30,000 nt of DNA, from the NCBI GenBank assembly GCA_002104895.1, contig MCFG01000404.1, positions 1 through 30,000 on the forward strand, written 5' to 3'. Numbering within the stretch: position 1 is the first letter of the stretch; each line of letters opens with the position of its first letter. The notes under the pieces were generated by a model that searched no databases, was not told the origin of the DNA, and worked only from the letters and a program-made list of their open reading frames with translations. Below, piece by piece: positions 1-12,890 of the stretch. The translations under genes and the position numbers were made by a program. The DNA is from Anaeromyces robustus (taxonomy: Eukaryota > Neocallimastigomycota > Neocallimastigomycetes > Neocallimastigales > Neocallimastigaceae).

Positions 1-479
1 GAAATATTTATATATTAAAAAAATGATATACATAAGAACATGGCTACAAAAATAATATTCAAAAAAATTTTAATATACTATGTATATTAATTAATTTAAA
101 CATAATATTATAATTATATACAATAATATATATTATAATATATATATAAATATTTATAATTTTTTTTATTTTTTTTTCTGGTTTTTCAGTAGAATAACTA
201 CTTAATACTTAATTTAAATATAATTAAAATTATAATATTTTTTATTATTTTTTTTATTGTTATTGTATATATATTTTTTTTATTATATATAAATATATTA
301 TTATTAACGATATCATTTATTTCATATATAAATTTAAAAAATTAATATATATTAAATTGATGACAAACAATGGTTGTACTACATTAAAACTACATTAAAT
401 GTGTAACATTAATATTTATAAAGAATAATGTTAAATATCAAATCAAATTTATAAATACAATGTAAAATAATAATTTTTA

Positions 480-509
480 ATCAAATAATTTTTTCTTCAA
501 TTATTTGAT
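480..509. repeat. Short perfect inverted repeat (11-bp arms)
   Basis: Arms at 480-490 and 499-509 are perfect reverse complements around an 8-base T/C-rich spacer. In DNA this AT-rich an 11-bp match is only mildly notable, so no function is assigned. Confidence 0.45.
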
Positions 510-815
510 ATTTAAGTCATTATTATATACTAAAACAGATAATAATTAAAAAAACATAAATTAATTATTAATTATAAATAATTGGTTTTTATACTTTTAT
601 TTTTTTAAACTTAAATATATTTGATTAATAAAAACTAAAATATTTAATAAATATACTAATAAAATATAAATTCATATGTATTGAATATTGCCATTTTTTA
701 TAAACCTTAAAAAATTTAATAAAAACATGTCAATTAATATATAATTGTTGCATTATTAAGATTTTTAAATAATTTTACTATTTAGTTTTTAATATATAAA
801 AAATATAAAATTGTT

Positions 816-826
816 TATCTATCTAT

Positions 827-881
<55 letters not shown>

Positions 882-913
882 TTTTCTAGTTATTTATTTA
901 TTTATTTATATAT

Positions 914-944
<31 letters not shown>

Positions 945-1036
945 TATATTTATTTATTTATTTATTTATTAATTTATTTATTAATTTATTTATTTATTTA
1001 TTTATTTAACTATTTATTTAACTATTTATTTATTTT
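816..1036. repeat. (TTTA)n tetranucleotide microsatellite block
   Basis: About 220 bases of ATTT/TTTA units, with interruptions such as TTTTCTAG near 883, TATATATT near 908 and 946, and AACTATTT near 1008 and 1020. The interruptions indicate an old, imperfect tract. It lies about 500 bases before the 57-bp triple repeat. Confidence 0.9.
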
Positions 1037-1556
1037 GTGATTGTTATATAAATATATCTGTGTAACTCGTAAAAATTGCAAAAAATATTACCTGTAACAA
1101 AAAATAATATGTCAATATATTATTTAATATGTATAAATTATATATATAAATTATATACTTCTAATAATAATAATATAGTATATATTAGTCAAAACTTTTT
1201 TAATTAAATTATTATTTTATAAATTATTCAATATTTTATTTTGAAAATATATCATGAAAAATTAACATGATAATATATATTTATTATATATATATATATA
1301 TTTCTGATATAATAATAATTACAATAACAATAAAAAATTGTTACGCATATGGTATTTTTTATATGCAATATATATTTGATCCTTCATGACTAAAAAAATT
1401 GAAAAACAATAATCATCCTACCATTTGCGAATTTGTTTTCTTTGAATAATTTTTTTTTTTTGAAAAAGTTTTTTTTTTTTTTTTTTGTCTTTCCCTGAAA
1501 AGTTTTTAAGTATTTATTTTGAAGCTTTCGAGGGATAGATTTTAATAAATAATTTT

Positions 1557-1727
1557 TTGAAAAGAAAAAGACCTTTTTTTTAAAAAACTTTTTGTATTCA
1601 TTTATTAAAAATTTTGAAAAGAAAAAGACCTTTTTTTTAAAAAACTTTTTGTATTCATTTATTAAAAATTTTGAAAAGAAAAAGACCTTTTTTTTAAAAA
1701 ACTTTTTGTATTCATTTATTAAAAAAA
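1557..1727. repeat. 57-bp tandem repeat, three copies
   Basis: Three head-to-tail copies of a 57-base unit, recognised by GAAAAGAAAAAGACC followed by a T8 run and GTATTCATTTATTA. GAAAAG starts at 1559, 1616 and 1673. Copies one and two are identical; the third diverges only at its end, where it runs into an A7 stretch. The array ends about 25 bases before the 5.8S-like fragment at 1751, which is where ITS1 would lie in rDNA. It may therefore be a decayed internal spacer, but that is inference from position only. Confidence 0.9.
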
Positions 1728-1750
1728 GTTTTTTTAATAATTTGATAAAT

Positions 1751-1797
1751 AACTTTTGACAATGGATCTCTTAGTTCTTGCAATAATAAAAAATATA
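1751..1797 (+). pseudogene. Decayed 5' end of 5.8S rRNA (rDNA relic)
   Basis: The stretch AATGGATCTCTTAGTTCTTG at 1761-1780 closely follows the near-universal start of fungal 5.8S rRNA, which reads roughly AACGGATCTCTTGGTTCTCG. The preceding AACTTTTGAC matches the conserved lead-in. Further downstream the match fades, and almost every difference I can place replaces a conserved C or G by T or A. No intact 5.8S body follows, so a functional gene is excluded. The comparison uses recalled family sequence, not an alignment. A 57-bp repeat array sits directly upstream, where ITS1 would be. It is likely a fragment of an rDNA unit inserted here and then mutated. Confidence 0.72.
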
Positions 1798-3695
1798 TAC
1801 ATATACATTACATTACACTTTGTATCATTAAATTGATAAATTCATTATAATAAATGATATATTATTATAATATTTAAAATTAATTATAAAATTAATTATA
1901 ATTAATTAATTAATAATCTTTTATTTTTCTTAATCTTAACAAAAATTTTTTGAACTTTGTCAATAGCAACTCATCTATAAATTTTAATTATTTAATTATC
2001 TATATATTACATAGACGTTTTATTGACATATAAATAATTTAAAAATTATTTAAATTTAAATATAAAAACTATATATATTCAATATTTTTATTAAAAAATT
2101 TTTTTTAAGTTTCTTTTTTCAATTATTTATATGACATATGTTTATATTAAATAATGATTATAATCAATGACTTTTTAGACAAAAAAAATAATAATATTAA
2201 AAATATTTCCATTATTCTTTATTATAAATAAATTAAAAAAAAATCTTTAGAGTTAAATTTAACTAAATCGATTAATATCAGTTACTATAGGTTTATTATA
2301 AACATTTTTATTGAATGCACTAATAAAATAGAATGGAATTATAAAAAAAAAAAACAAAATTTTATTTATAAAGTGTTTTCCAATATTTTGAAAAAAGAGG
2401 TTTAAAAACATATAATATAAAAGACAGATATTAAATAATATTTATATTATAATAAATTAAATTTTTTTATATTAATATATTAAAAATTGTATTATTCATA
2501 ATTAAATAATACAACTTATTCCAATTAATATAACAATTATATAGTGTTAAAGAACTGATCTATATAATATTTTTATTAAAAATATATTCAAATTTTAATT
2601 CAAACCAAAGATTCTTATATAGAATTAATTAAGATATTCTTTTTATTTTGGATTTAATAATACTACATGATATATAATTATTGCATGTAATAAGCAAAGA
2701 TTATATTTTAAAATTATATTCTAATCCTTACAACATTATTTAAATATATATTATTTTATACTATTAAAACTAATGAATATAATAATAAATAAAAAATTAA
2801 CAACTATATTTAAACTTTTTTATTTAATATTATATATATAATAACTTGTTACAGCTCATTTAATATTAAATATGTTTAACATTTTTAGTATGATTAACAA
2901 ACTGTATATCCATTATACAAAGAATTTATAAACCATTTTTGTTTTTTAAATTTTAAATTTTTAAATTTTTAATACATTTTAATACATTAAAGTATATTTA
3001 AAAACGTTTTTTCTTTGATTGATTAAAATTAATCTTCAATCATTATGATTGGCTTAAAATAACTGAAATTTATATCTTAATTATTTTTAAAAAAATATTT
3101 TTAAAAAATATATAATATATTATATATATATTGTAATATATTACTTTTAATTGAAGGAAATAATAATAAAATAACAAACCTTTTAATAATTTGTTGAAAA
3201 AAAAAAAAAAAATAAAATTATAATTTATATAATATTAATCTTATAGTAATTTATATTATATTATTATATAAATAAATTAATAATTAAAAAAAAAAAAAAA
3301 AAAAAAAAAAATAAAATTTAAAATTTATATATTAATATATATTAAATACAATTTTTTTTTTTTACTCTGCACGAATAAAATATATTTCTTTTTTATTTTA
3401 TATTAATAAAAAGTATCATAGAAAATCAATTGATAATGAATTTTATTAATTGATATATTTAATTTATTCAATTCTAGAAATTATTTATTAGAAAACTCTA
3501 TTTATTTATTTATTTATTTTCCCATTTTATTTAATTTATAATTTATATGATAAAAATTTAAATATATCTTATTTTTTAAAATAGGAATTATATAATCTTA
3601 GAAATTTGTTAAATACAGAAATCTATTCTAATTCAAAATTTCGTTATTACATATATATCTTATAAAAATAAACTTTATTATAATATAATATAAAA

Positions 3696-6600
3696 ATGGC
3701 CAAAAAGAATTCTAAAAAAACAGGAAATAAAAATGAAGAAGAGAACGTTAAAGTTGAAGAAATGGAAGTTGATTTTCCAAGAGGAGGAGAATCTTCATTA
3801 ACTCCAATGGAATACAGAGATATTACTGAACAAGTTAATAAAGATTTATTTGAACAAAAGGATGAATCAGTTGATAAAAGTAAAAAGAAAAAGAGAAAGA
3901 GTATAGTTGAAGAAACAACTAGTGTAGAAAGTAAAAAACAAAAATTAGATAATAGTATTCGTCTTCTTAATTTCAAAGTAATATATATAAAGTTTTTTCT
4001 TTTTTTTTATATTACAAATATATATTTTATAATAAACATTTATCGAAAAAATTTTTTTATCAATATGATTTTTAATCTTGAAATAATTTTTATTGACAAA
4101 AAAAAATTCAAAAAAAGAATCTTTTAAAATATAAAATTTTCTAATTTTAATTTCAATTTTAATAACTATCAAATTAAAATAATATCTAGCGTCTTCAAGT
4201 TGGAATGTGTATATTAGGTGCAATTAAGGAAATTAATGAATTGGAATTAGTTATATCTTTACCAAATGGTTTAACTGGTTTTGTCTCTATTACTGAAATA
4301 TCAGAAGAAATTTCAAAAATTGCTGAACAAGTTGCAAATGATGATGAAGATGAAGTAATTCTATTAATTATATATTATTGAAGAATTTTTTTAAATTTCA
4401 TATTTATGATTGAAATAAATTAATTAAAATATTAATTACTTTTTTTTATCGATATATCAAAAAAAATTAATATATATTAACATAAAACAGGAAGAATTAC
4501 CTGAATTAAATTCATTATTCACTATTGGTCAATTAGTAGCTTGTGCAATTTCTGAATTATCTGATGTTTCTAATAAAAAGAAAATTAATTTATCTATCAA
4601 ACCTTCAATTGTTAATGCAACACTTACTGTAAAAGACATTGCTTCAGGAATGGTATATATAATATTATTTATTATATTTAATCATTTTTTCTTTTTTCAT
4701 TTAGTTTTAATTTCTATATAATATTAATATATATATATTCCTTTTTTATTATAAGATGTTAAATACAGAAGTTATTAGTAAGGAAGATCATGGTTATGTA
4801 ATGAGTATTGGCATTGAAGGAGTTAAAGCTTTCTTAAATAATAAAAATATACCAGATGATGGTAATATATATATATATATAAAGAATTTAAATATTAGTT
4901 TAGATATTAATTAGTTTTTTTTTTTTTTAATATATATATATATATATTTATAAAATTCATTTATTATACATTAAAAAAAAAAAAGTTTCATTAACTGTTG
5001 GTCAAGTTATTTCTTGTGGTGTTGTCAGTATTGATGGTAGTTTCCGTACTGTTCAATTAACCCTTCAAAAAGAAACAATTGTTAAATCATTTGTATGTAT
5101 AATTAAATCATTTAATTAAAACAAAATAATTAAAGAATTAGATGTGAATAAAATTTAATATATTGTATATATATTGGTATTTCATTTATTTTATTTTTAA
5201 ATCGTCAATTTTATTATTCTAATCATATTCTTCTTCATTATTTTAATATTATTTTTTTGTTATTATTAATATTAAAAATTATTTTTATATTAAAAAAGAT
5301 AACAAATAACAGTAGTCCATCATTGACTTCATTAAAGCCAGGTGCTTTAGTTAATGCACAAGTAAAGAAAGTTTTAGATACCGGTTTACAATGTACATTC
5401 TGTGGTATCTTTAATGCTACCATAGATATATTTAATTTATCAAGTGAAAAACAAATTAGTCAATATAAAGAAAAACAAAAGGTATATATAATAAGTTATA
5501 TAAATCTTATTCTAATTATAAGTTAAAAGATAATATTAATATAATTTATATATTATTAATTTTATATTTTCTAATTTAATTCATTTTATGTATTAAAATT
5601 TAAATATTATATTAATTGTTATTAATAATTTTGTTTTATCAATATGTATTTATTATATTTTATTAAATCATTTAAAGATTCGTGCTAGAATTATATATAT
5701 TAATTATACAAAATTAAAGATTGGTTTATCACTTAATGAACATTTAATCGAATACGAACCAGTATCTTTCCCAAATATTAGAATTGGTACTATCCTTGAT
5801 AATGTTGAAATTAAGCGTATTGATGATTCTATTGGTACTTTAGTAACTTTCAATGATAATGTTCAAGGTTATGTTCATGTATCTCGTCTTGATGATAAAC
5901 ATGTAGATAACATAGCTAAAAAGTTCAAAATTGGTAGTATACATAAGGGTAGAGTTGTTGGTTTAGATTATTTCGGCAATATAGTTCACCTTTCATTCCA
6001 AGAATCAATTTTAAATATTAAATATTTTACTTATGAAGATATAGAAGTTGGTTCTGTTATTAAAGGTACTGTTTCTAAATTAGGTAGTTTTGGTTTACTT
6101 ATTAATTTAAATGATCAAATTAAAGTTTTATGTCCAAAAAGACATTTTTCTGATGTTCAATTAAAGAATCCAGAAAAGAAATTTAAAGAAAATTCACATG
6201 TTAAATTTAGAGTTTTAGAAGTTATTCCAAAATTAAAGAAGGTTATTGTTACTTTAAGAAAATCTTTAGTAGATTCAACTTTACCAATTATTTCATCTTA
6301 TGATAATATTGAAAAGGGTATGATAACTATGGGTGTAATTGAAGCTGTAAAACCATTTGGTTGTATTGTTAAATTCTACAATCAAATTCATGGTTTATGT
6401 CCAATTCATGAATTAAGTGAAGATTTTATTAAAAACCCAGAAGATCATTTCCAAGTTAATCAAGTTGTAAAATGTAGAGTTATGGACTTTGATAAAGATG
6501 ATTCTAAATTACGTGTTAGTTTCAAATTATTAAATGTTGAACAACAAGAAAATTACGATAAGGCTAAAATTGGTGATATTGTTAGTGGTAAGGTTATTTA

Positions 6601-9600
6601 CTGTGTTGATGATGGTGCTTTAATTGAATTAAAAAATATGAATGGTATTAGAGGTTTCCTTCCAAAGGCTCATATGAGTGATTTCGAATCTAATGCTGAA
6701 GATATTCATTCTCAACTTAAAGAAGGTTCCATGTTAAGTGATCTTATGATTCTTTACAAGGATAATAGTAATAATCAAATCTTTTTAACTATGAAGAAAT
6801 TATTAGTTGAAGCTCATAAGGCTAAACAATTACCAGAAACCTTTGAACAAGTTAAAATTAATACTTTAATTCCGGGTTATGTAAAATTCATTGCTAAGAG
6901 TTATGCAGTGATCTCCTTCTTAAATGATTTAGTTGGTGTTGTTATCAAGGATAATGTTTCTGATGATTATGTTAAGAATGTTGAAGATAAACTCAAACTT
7001 GGCAAGACTGTACTTTCTTTAGTTACTGAAGTAGATAAAGAAAAGAAACATTTCAATCTTAGTTTAAAGTTATCTGAATGTGAAAAGGCTGATAATGCCA
7101 ATAAATATTTAAATAAGGATATGTCTGATTTCTTTACTGCTTTTGATGAAATTAGTATAACTAACTTTGAAGCTAAAAAGGAAAAGGCAAAAAAGAAGAA
7201 CCTTTCCCAATGGAAAGATCTTACTATTGGTGGTCCTGTAGAAGGATTTATAAAGACTAATGTACCAGCTGGTACTGTTGTTGAATTAAAGGGAAAAATT
7301 ACTGGTCTTATTTTAAAAGAACATTTCAATGGTGAAAATAAAAAAATTGGTTCATCCGTTAAAGGTAGAATTATGGATCTTGATGTTAAAAATAATGTTG
7401 TGAATATTACCATGTTACCAGATTTAGTTAAAGGTAATTCTAAGATTCCAAAGGAATTAAGTAGTAAAGGAAAGACTGTTGATGCCACTGTTCAATTAGT
7501 TAAAAAGAATTATATTATTGTTTCCTTACCAAAATATGGTCAACAATTAGCATATATTTCAGATAATGGTTATAATAAACCAGAAGTTAACCATATCAAT
7601 AAATATACTATTGGTAAAACTATTAGTGCTACCACTCTTGGTGTATTAAAAAGTAATATTGGAATTAATATTGAAAGATTAGTTTTAAAATCAAATGCTC
7701 CATCAAAGTCTTTAGTTGCTGATGTTCGTCGTTTAATCAAAGATCCAGTTGATAGTTCATTAACTTCATTGGATGATATTATTCCAGGTCAAGAAATTAA
7801 AGCAAGAGTTAAAGGTGTAAAAAGAACTCAAATTAATATGACTCTTGGTTCTAACCTTAAAGGTCGTATCCATATTACTGAAGTTTATGATAAATTAGAA
7901 GATATTAAAGATAAAGCCAATCCATTAAGTCATTTCAAATCTGGTCAAATTATTTCTTGTCGTGTTATTGGTATATTAAATTCTAAAGGTTATAAATATC
8001 TTCCATTTACTCATCGTAATCCAATTTCACAAACTACTATTGAATTAAGTATTAAGCCAAGTCGTATGGCATTAGCAGCAAATACTATGGGTGAACCAAT
8101 TATTGGTATTAATGATGTTAAGGTTGATTCTATTATGCTTGGTGCTGTAGCTAATGTTACTGATAATGCTATTTGGATGGCTGTTAGTCCACAATTACTT
8201 GGTAGAGTTGAACTTTCCGAATTATCCAATAATATCGATGTTGTTAATAATTACAAGAAACATTTCACTGAAGGTCAAATCCACCCATGTTATATTTTGA
8301 ATAAAAATACTAAGAAGGGATTACTTGATATTTCAATAAGAAATGCAGTTGATGGTAAAAAGGAAAAGAAAACTATGGATAATGTTAAAGAAGGTGATAT
8401 TTTAATGGGTAAGATTATTAAAGTTCAAGAAGGTAAAGGTGTTAATATTAGAATTAATAATGAATTAATTGGACGTGCCTTTATTACTGATATAAATGAT
8501 GTATTTGAAAAGAATCCATTAAAAGATTTAAAAGTTGGTCAAGTTGTTTCTACTTATGTTCTTCATGTTGATAAAGCTAATAAACAACTTGATTTATCTC
8601 TTAGACAATCTAGAATCAATAATGAAAAACCAAAAGATGAAAATGCTTCTCCAGATATTCAAACATTTGAAGATATCAAACCAGATATGATTGTTTATGG
8701 TTATATTAAACTTGTTAGTGATAAGGGTTGTTTTGTTACCTTAAGTAGTCATTTAGATGCTCGTGTAAAGATTGCAGAACTTTCAGATCTTTATGTTAAG
8801 GAATGGAAAACTTTAGTCTCTGTTGGTCAATTAGTTAAGGGTAAAGTTATAAGTATTGATAGACCAAATAAAAGAGTTGAATTAACTTTAAAGGAATCCA
8901 TTGTTAGTCCAGAAACTGCAAAGAAAATCATTCATTGGGAAGATTTAAGTAAAGGTCAAAAAGTTACTGGTGTTATTAAAGGAATTGAAGACTTTGGTGT
9001 CTTTATTCGTATTGATAATAGTAGTATAAGTGGTCTTTGTCATAGAATGGAACTTAGTGATTCACCAGTTAAAGATATATCTAAATTATATTCTGTTGGT
9101 GATAAAGTTAAAGCTTATATATTAAAGGTTGATTTAGAAAAGAAACGTGTTTCCTTTAGTTTAAAGGCTTCCTACTTTGCTAATGAAGATATTAATGAAG
9201 AAGAAGATGAAGAAGAAGAAAATGAAAATGCTATGGAAGAAGATAATGATACTATGGAAGGTATTGAAGGAGAAGAAGAAGAAGATGATGATGAAGATGA
9301 TGAAGAAGATGATGATGAAGATGACGATGAGGATGATGATGAAGATGAAGATGAAGAAAATGAAATGGAAGTTGATCAAGAAACTACAATAGATAATCAA
9401 CCCAAAAGTATATTAAATGCTCCAGAATTAGAAATTAGTCAAAGATGGGATGATGATGATGATTCAGATGATGAAAGACTTGGTATGGATGATGATGATG
9501 AAGATGATGATGAAGATGAAAATGATGAAAGTAAGAATGAAAGTTCTAAAAAATCAAAAAGAGCTAAAAAGCGTGAAAAGATTGAACGTGAAGAAAAAAT

Positions 9601-10570
9601 TCGTCAACAAGAAAAAATGATTTTAGATAATGATAAATTACCAGAAATGGCTGATGATTTCGAAAGATTATTATTAGGTTCACCAAATAGTTCCTTCATT
9701 TGGATTAAATATATGGCTTTCCAATTACATATGGCAGAAGTTGAAAAAGCTAGACAAATTGCTGAACGTGCCTTAAAAACTATAAATTATCGTGAAGAAC
9801 AAGAAAAAATGAATGTATGGATTGCATATATGAATTTAGAAAATAGTTATGGTACACAAGAATCCTTATTAAAGGTTTTCGAAAGAGCTGTTACTCTTTG
9901 TGAACCTAAAGATATTTATATGCAATTAGTTAAAATTTATGAAAGATCAGAAAAATTTGATTTAGCTGAACAATTATATCAAACTATGATTAAAAAATTC
10001 CGTGAAAGTAGTAAAGTATGGTGTCAATGTGGTTTATTCTATCTTAAAAGAAATAATATTACTGAATGTAGAAAAATATTACAACGTTCTTTACAAAGTC
10101 TTGCTAAACGTAAACATATTAAAACTATTTGTAAATTTGCACAAATGGAATTCCGTTATGGTGAACCAGAACGTGGTCGTACCATTTTTGAAGGTATTAT
10201 GAGTAGTTATCCAAAGCGTGTTGATTTATGGTCTATTTATTTAGATATGGAAATAAGACAAGGTGATCAAAACTTAATTAGGTAAGTTATATATATATAT
10301 TAATAAAATAAATTGAATAAATAATCAATCAATAATAATACATAATACATATATTAATTTTAATATATATATATTTTATTTTATTTTATTTATTTTTTTC
10401 TTTTCATTATTAGACGTTTATTTGAAAGAGTTATACATATGAAATTCTCCTCAAAGAAAATGAAATTCTTCTTCAAACGTTATCTTGAATATGAAAAGAA
10501 ACATGGTGATGAAGAATCTATTGCTCATGTTAAGAATGCTGCTTTAGAATATATTCAATCTTTACAATAA
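3696..10570 (+). CDS. RRP5: rRNA biogenesis protein Rrp5 (PDCD11 homologue)
   Basis: A 1921-aa nucleolar protein from eight exons: 3696-3977, 4190-4354, 4491-4652, 4756-4861, 4986-5092, 5299-5481, 5678-10281 and 10414-10570. All introns are GT-AG, and phases join cleanly. Family knowledge: Rrp5 binds pre-rRNA through S1 repeats and is needed for cleavages that yield both 18S and 5.8S/25S. Seen here: an N-terminal lysine-rich segment, then the family motif [17 protein letters not shown] (near residues 27-43). About 15 S1-like blocks fill residues 95-1500, many with a V-x-G-x-V core and a terminal V-x-L/F-S/T-L strand. Two Asp/Glu-rich stretches lie near 1504-1570 and 1592-1620. HAT/crooked-neck repeats run from about 1662 to the end, closing with RRLFERVIH and [13 protein letters not shown]. 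Length resembles human PDCD11 (about 1870). Six of seven introns lie in the first 2 kb. The ATG at 3696 is preceded by an A-rich context (ATAAAAATGG). Confidence 0.96.
9182..9530 (+). repeat. GAA/GAT codon repeat encoding the Rrp5 acidic linker
   Basis: This purine-rich coding tract of GAA and GAT/GAC triplets encodes the two Asp/Glu-rich stretches of Rrp5, between the last S1 block and the HAT repeats. An acidic linker at this place is normal for the family. The tract produces long spurious open frames on the opposite strand and in the +1 frame (poly-M/K and poly-I/F), which should not be taken as genes. Confidence 0.8.
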
Positions 10571-11494
10571 ATTATTTAATAAATTGTTTTTTTATTTTTT
10601 TTAATAGAAAGTTAAACTATAAATATAAAAAAAATAAATATAATTTTTTTTTTTTTTTTTTTAGTTTATTCTTTAATTATTTTTATAATCATATAAATTT
10701 TTATCATATTAAATTATATTTAATTATATATATCGTTTTAATTTTAATTTACTTATTTTAATAATAATAATAATAATAATAATTTTTTTTTTATATTCAT
10801 TATATGTAAAATTTTAAAAAAAAAAAAAAAAAAAAATATTTTTTTTATTTTTTCATATATTATATTATCACATCTGAAAAAATTTTAATTTTTTTTTCCC
10901 TTAATTTATATTAAAATAATATAAATTTTTTTATTATCATATAATTTTTTTTTTGAATATATAAATCAAAGAAAAAGAAATATATATAGAATTGAATAAA
11001 TAAAAAACATATAATATTTTTATAAAAAAATATATATTTTAATTTTTTTTTAGTGTCTTTATGTAATATATATATAATAAAATATTTAATGATTATTGTT
11101 TTAATATTGAAATTAAATATAATTTATTATTAAAAAAAAATAATAATAATTGCTTATCAATAATATATTAATAGTATATGTAATTATATATATAATTATT
11201 AATATATTAATATATTAATGTGTATTAATACCAAGGTAATATTAAAAAATACAAAGAAAAAGAAAAAATCATATAAATATATATTTATATTTTTTAATTA
11301 TTATTTTCATTATTTATTCAATTATTTTTTTTTTATATTTTTTAAATAATAAATTAATAATATTAAAATAGAGAAATACAAAAAATATTTAAAAAAAAAT
11401 ATTTAAAAAAAGTTTTTTCTATTTTTTATAGTTTTTTTTATTTGCTTTATGTAATTATTTTTAAATTGTTCATTAGTATTATTTATTTTATTGA

Positions 11495-11526
<32 letters not shown>

Positions 11527-11762
11527 AATTTATTTGTTTATTTATTTCGATTATTATTATTATATTATTTATTAAAAAAAAAGATTTTTTTATTTTATTA
11601 TTTCTATTATATTATGATAATTAATATTACTATATTTATTTATAATTTTAAATTTATATATATTAAAGATTATAAATATTTTATTTTTAATTTTTATTAT
11701 AAATAAAAATAAAAAAAAAAAAAAGACAAAAATTTTAATCTTTTTTTAATTTTTATCTTTTC
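10571..11762. other. Convergent intergenic region, RRP5 and DnaJ 3' ends
   Basis: About 1.2 kb lies between the stop codons of two convergent genes. It is AT-only in long stretches, with A/T homopolymers, an (AAT)n tract near 10760-10782 and an (ATT)n tract near 11499-11525. Several AATAAA-like hexamers exist, starting a few bases after the RRP5 stop, but they occur by chance at high rate here, so I do not call specific poly(A) sites. No credible coding exon was seen. Confidence 0.6.
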
Positions 11763-12849
11763 TTACATAAAATTATATTCATGAAGTTTTTCACAACTAT
11801 ATAATTTCATTCTCATAGCTTCTTCTAAAGCTTTTTGGTCAACACCGAATAAACCTCTAGCGTTATTAATTCTAGCACTTTTTCTTCTTTTTTCTAATTC
11901 ACAATTTCTTACTAAAGTATCGAAGAATTGTTGTTCAATAGAATCTTCAAATTTTTTAAAATGTCTTGAATCATCAAATTTATAATTCGATGGATTGTAA
12001 TAATATGGAACTTCATGTTGATATGTCTTAGCTTCTTTATAGTATTGATGTGTTGGAGAAAATGAGTAACTTGGATATTTTGGGCCTGAGAAAGAAGGTA
12101 GTGAAACAATAAGAAGTAATATTAAAGGTAATAATTGGAAGAAAGTATATAATAAACTACGTTCACCATTTTGTTCTTGTTGTTGTTGTTGAGGACGACG
12201 CGTGTATCTTGGTTGACGTTGATAGAAGAAATGTTGAGTACGTGGTACATCTATTTATTATTATTATTAGTATTATTATTATTAATTTAATTTAAATTAT
12301 AATAAATATATATATATAAATATAAATTAATTAATTAATTAATTAATATAACAATAACAATTATTATAAATATAATTTATGTATAATATTATTAATAATA
12401 TTTATGTATCAATTTTACTCTACCTGCAAATGAGAAATCACCAAACATCATTCTAAATATTTCTTCTGGAGTCATTTCATTTTCATAATAATATGTTTGA
12501 CGACCATAACCAGATGGTGATGCTGATGGTCTTTGTGGTACTTTATCCATATCAGGTCCAAGTAAATCATATTGTCTTCTTTTTTCTGGATCACTAAGAA
12601 CGGCAAATGCATGTCCAATAACTTTTATTATTATATTAACAAATTATTATTTATTAAATAGTTAGAATAAAAAAATTAGTAAATTATTATTTATTAAATG
12701 ACAATAATAAAATAACATATATATTATTTTAAACATATATAGATAGATATAAATTTAGATATTAACCCTTGAAAGCTTCATCAGCTCCTGGAGCTGAATT
12801 TTTATCTGGATGGAATTTAAGTGCAAGCTATTTTTTATTTAATATTTTA

Positions 12850-12890
<41 letters not shown>

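Larger units (their letters stand above)
1..3695. other. Gene-free AT-rich region upstream of RRP5
   Basis: No open frame with recognisable protein character was seen on either strand. The stretch is almost entirely A+T with homopolymer runs. It contains a (TTTA)n block, a three-copy 57-bp tandem repeat and a decayed 5.8S rRNA fragment, listed separately. The last few hundred bases before 3696 should hold the RRP5 promoter and 5' leader, but I cannot define a core promoter motif in DNA this AT-rich. No tRNA-like cloverleaf was noticed. Confidence 0.6.

Noticed and set aside
1377-1396. TGATCCTTC resembling the reverse complement of the 18S 3' end
   Set aside because: Only nine bases and on the opposite strand to the nearby 5.8S relic; likely chance.
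2262-2330. Weak likeness to 5' 18S rRNA (ATCAGTTACTATAGGTTTATT)
   Set aside because: Only scattered short matches in low-complexity DNA; not distinguishable from chance without an alignment.
6967-7488. 173-aa antisense frame inside RRP5
   Set aside because: It lies opposite well-conserved S1 coding sequence and has no family character; a shadow of the codon use.
9161-9400. Antisense poly-Ile/Phe and +1-frame poly-Met/Lys frames
   Set aside because: Both are produced by the GAA/GAT codon run of the Rrp5 acidic linker.
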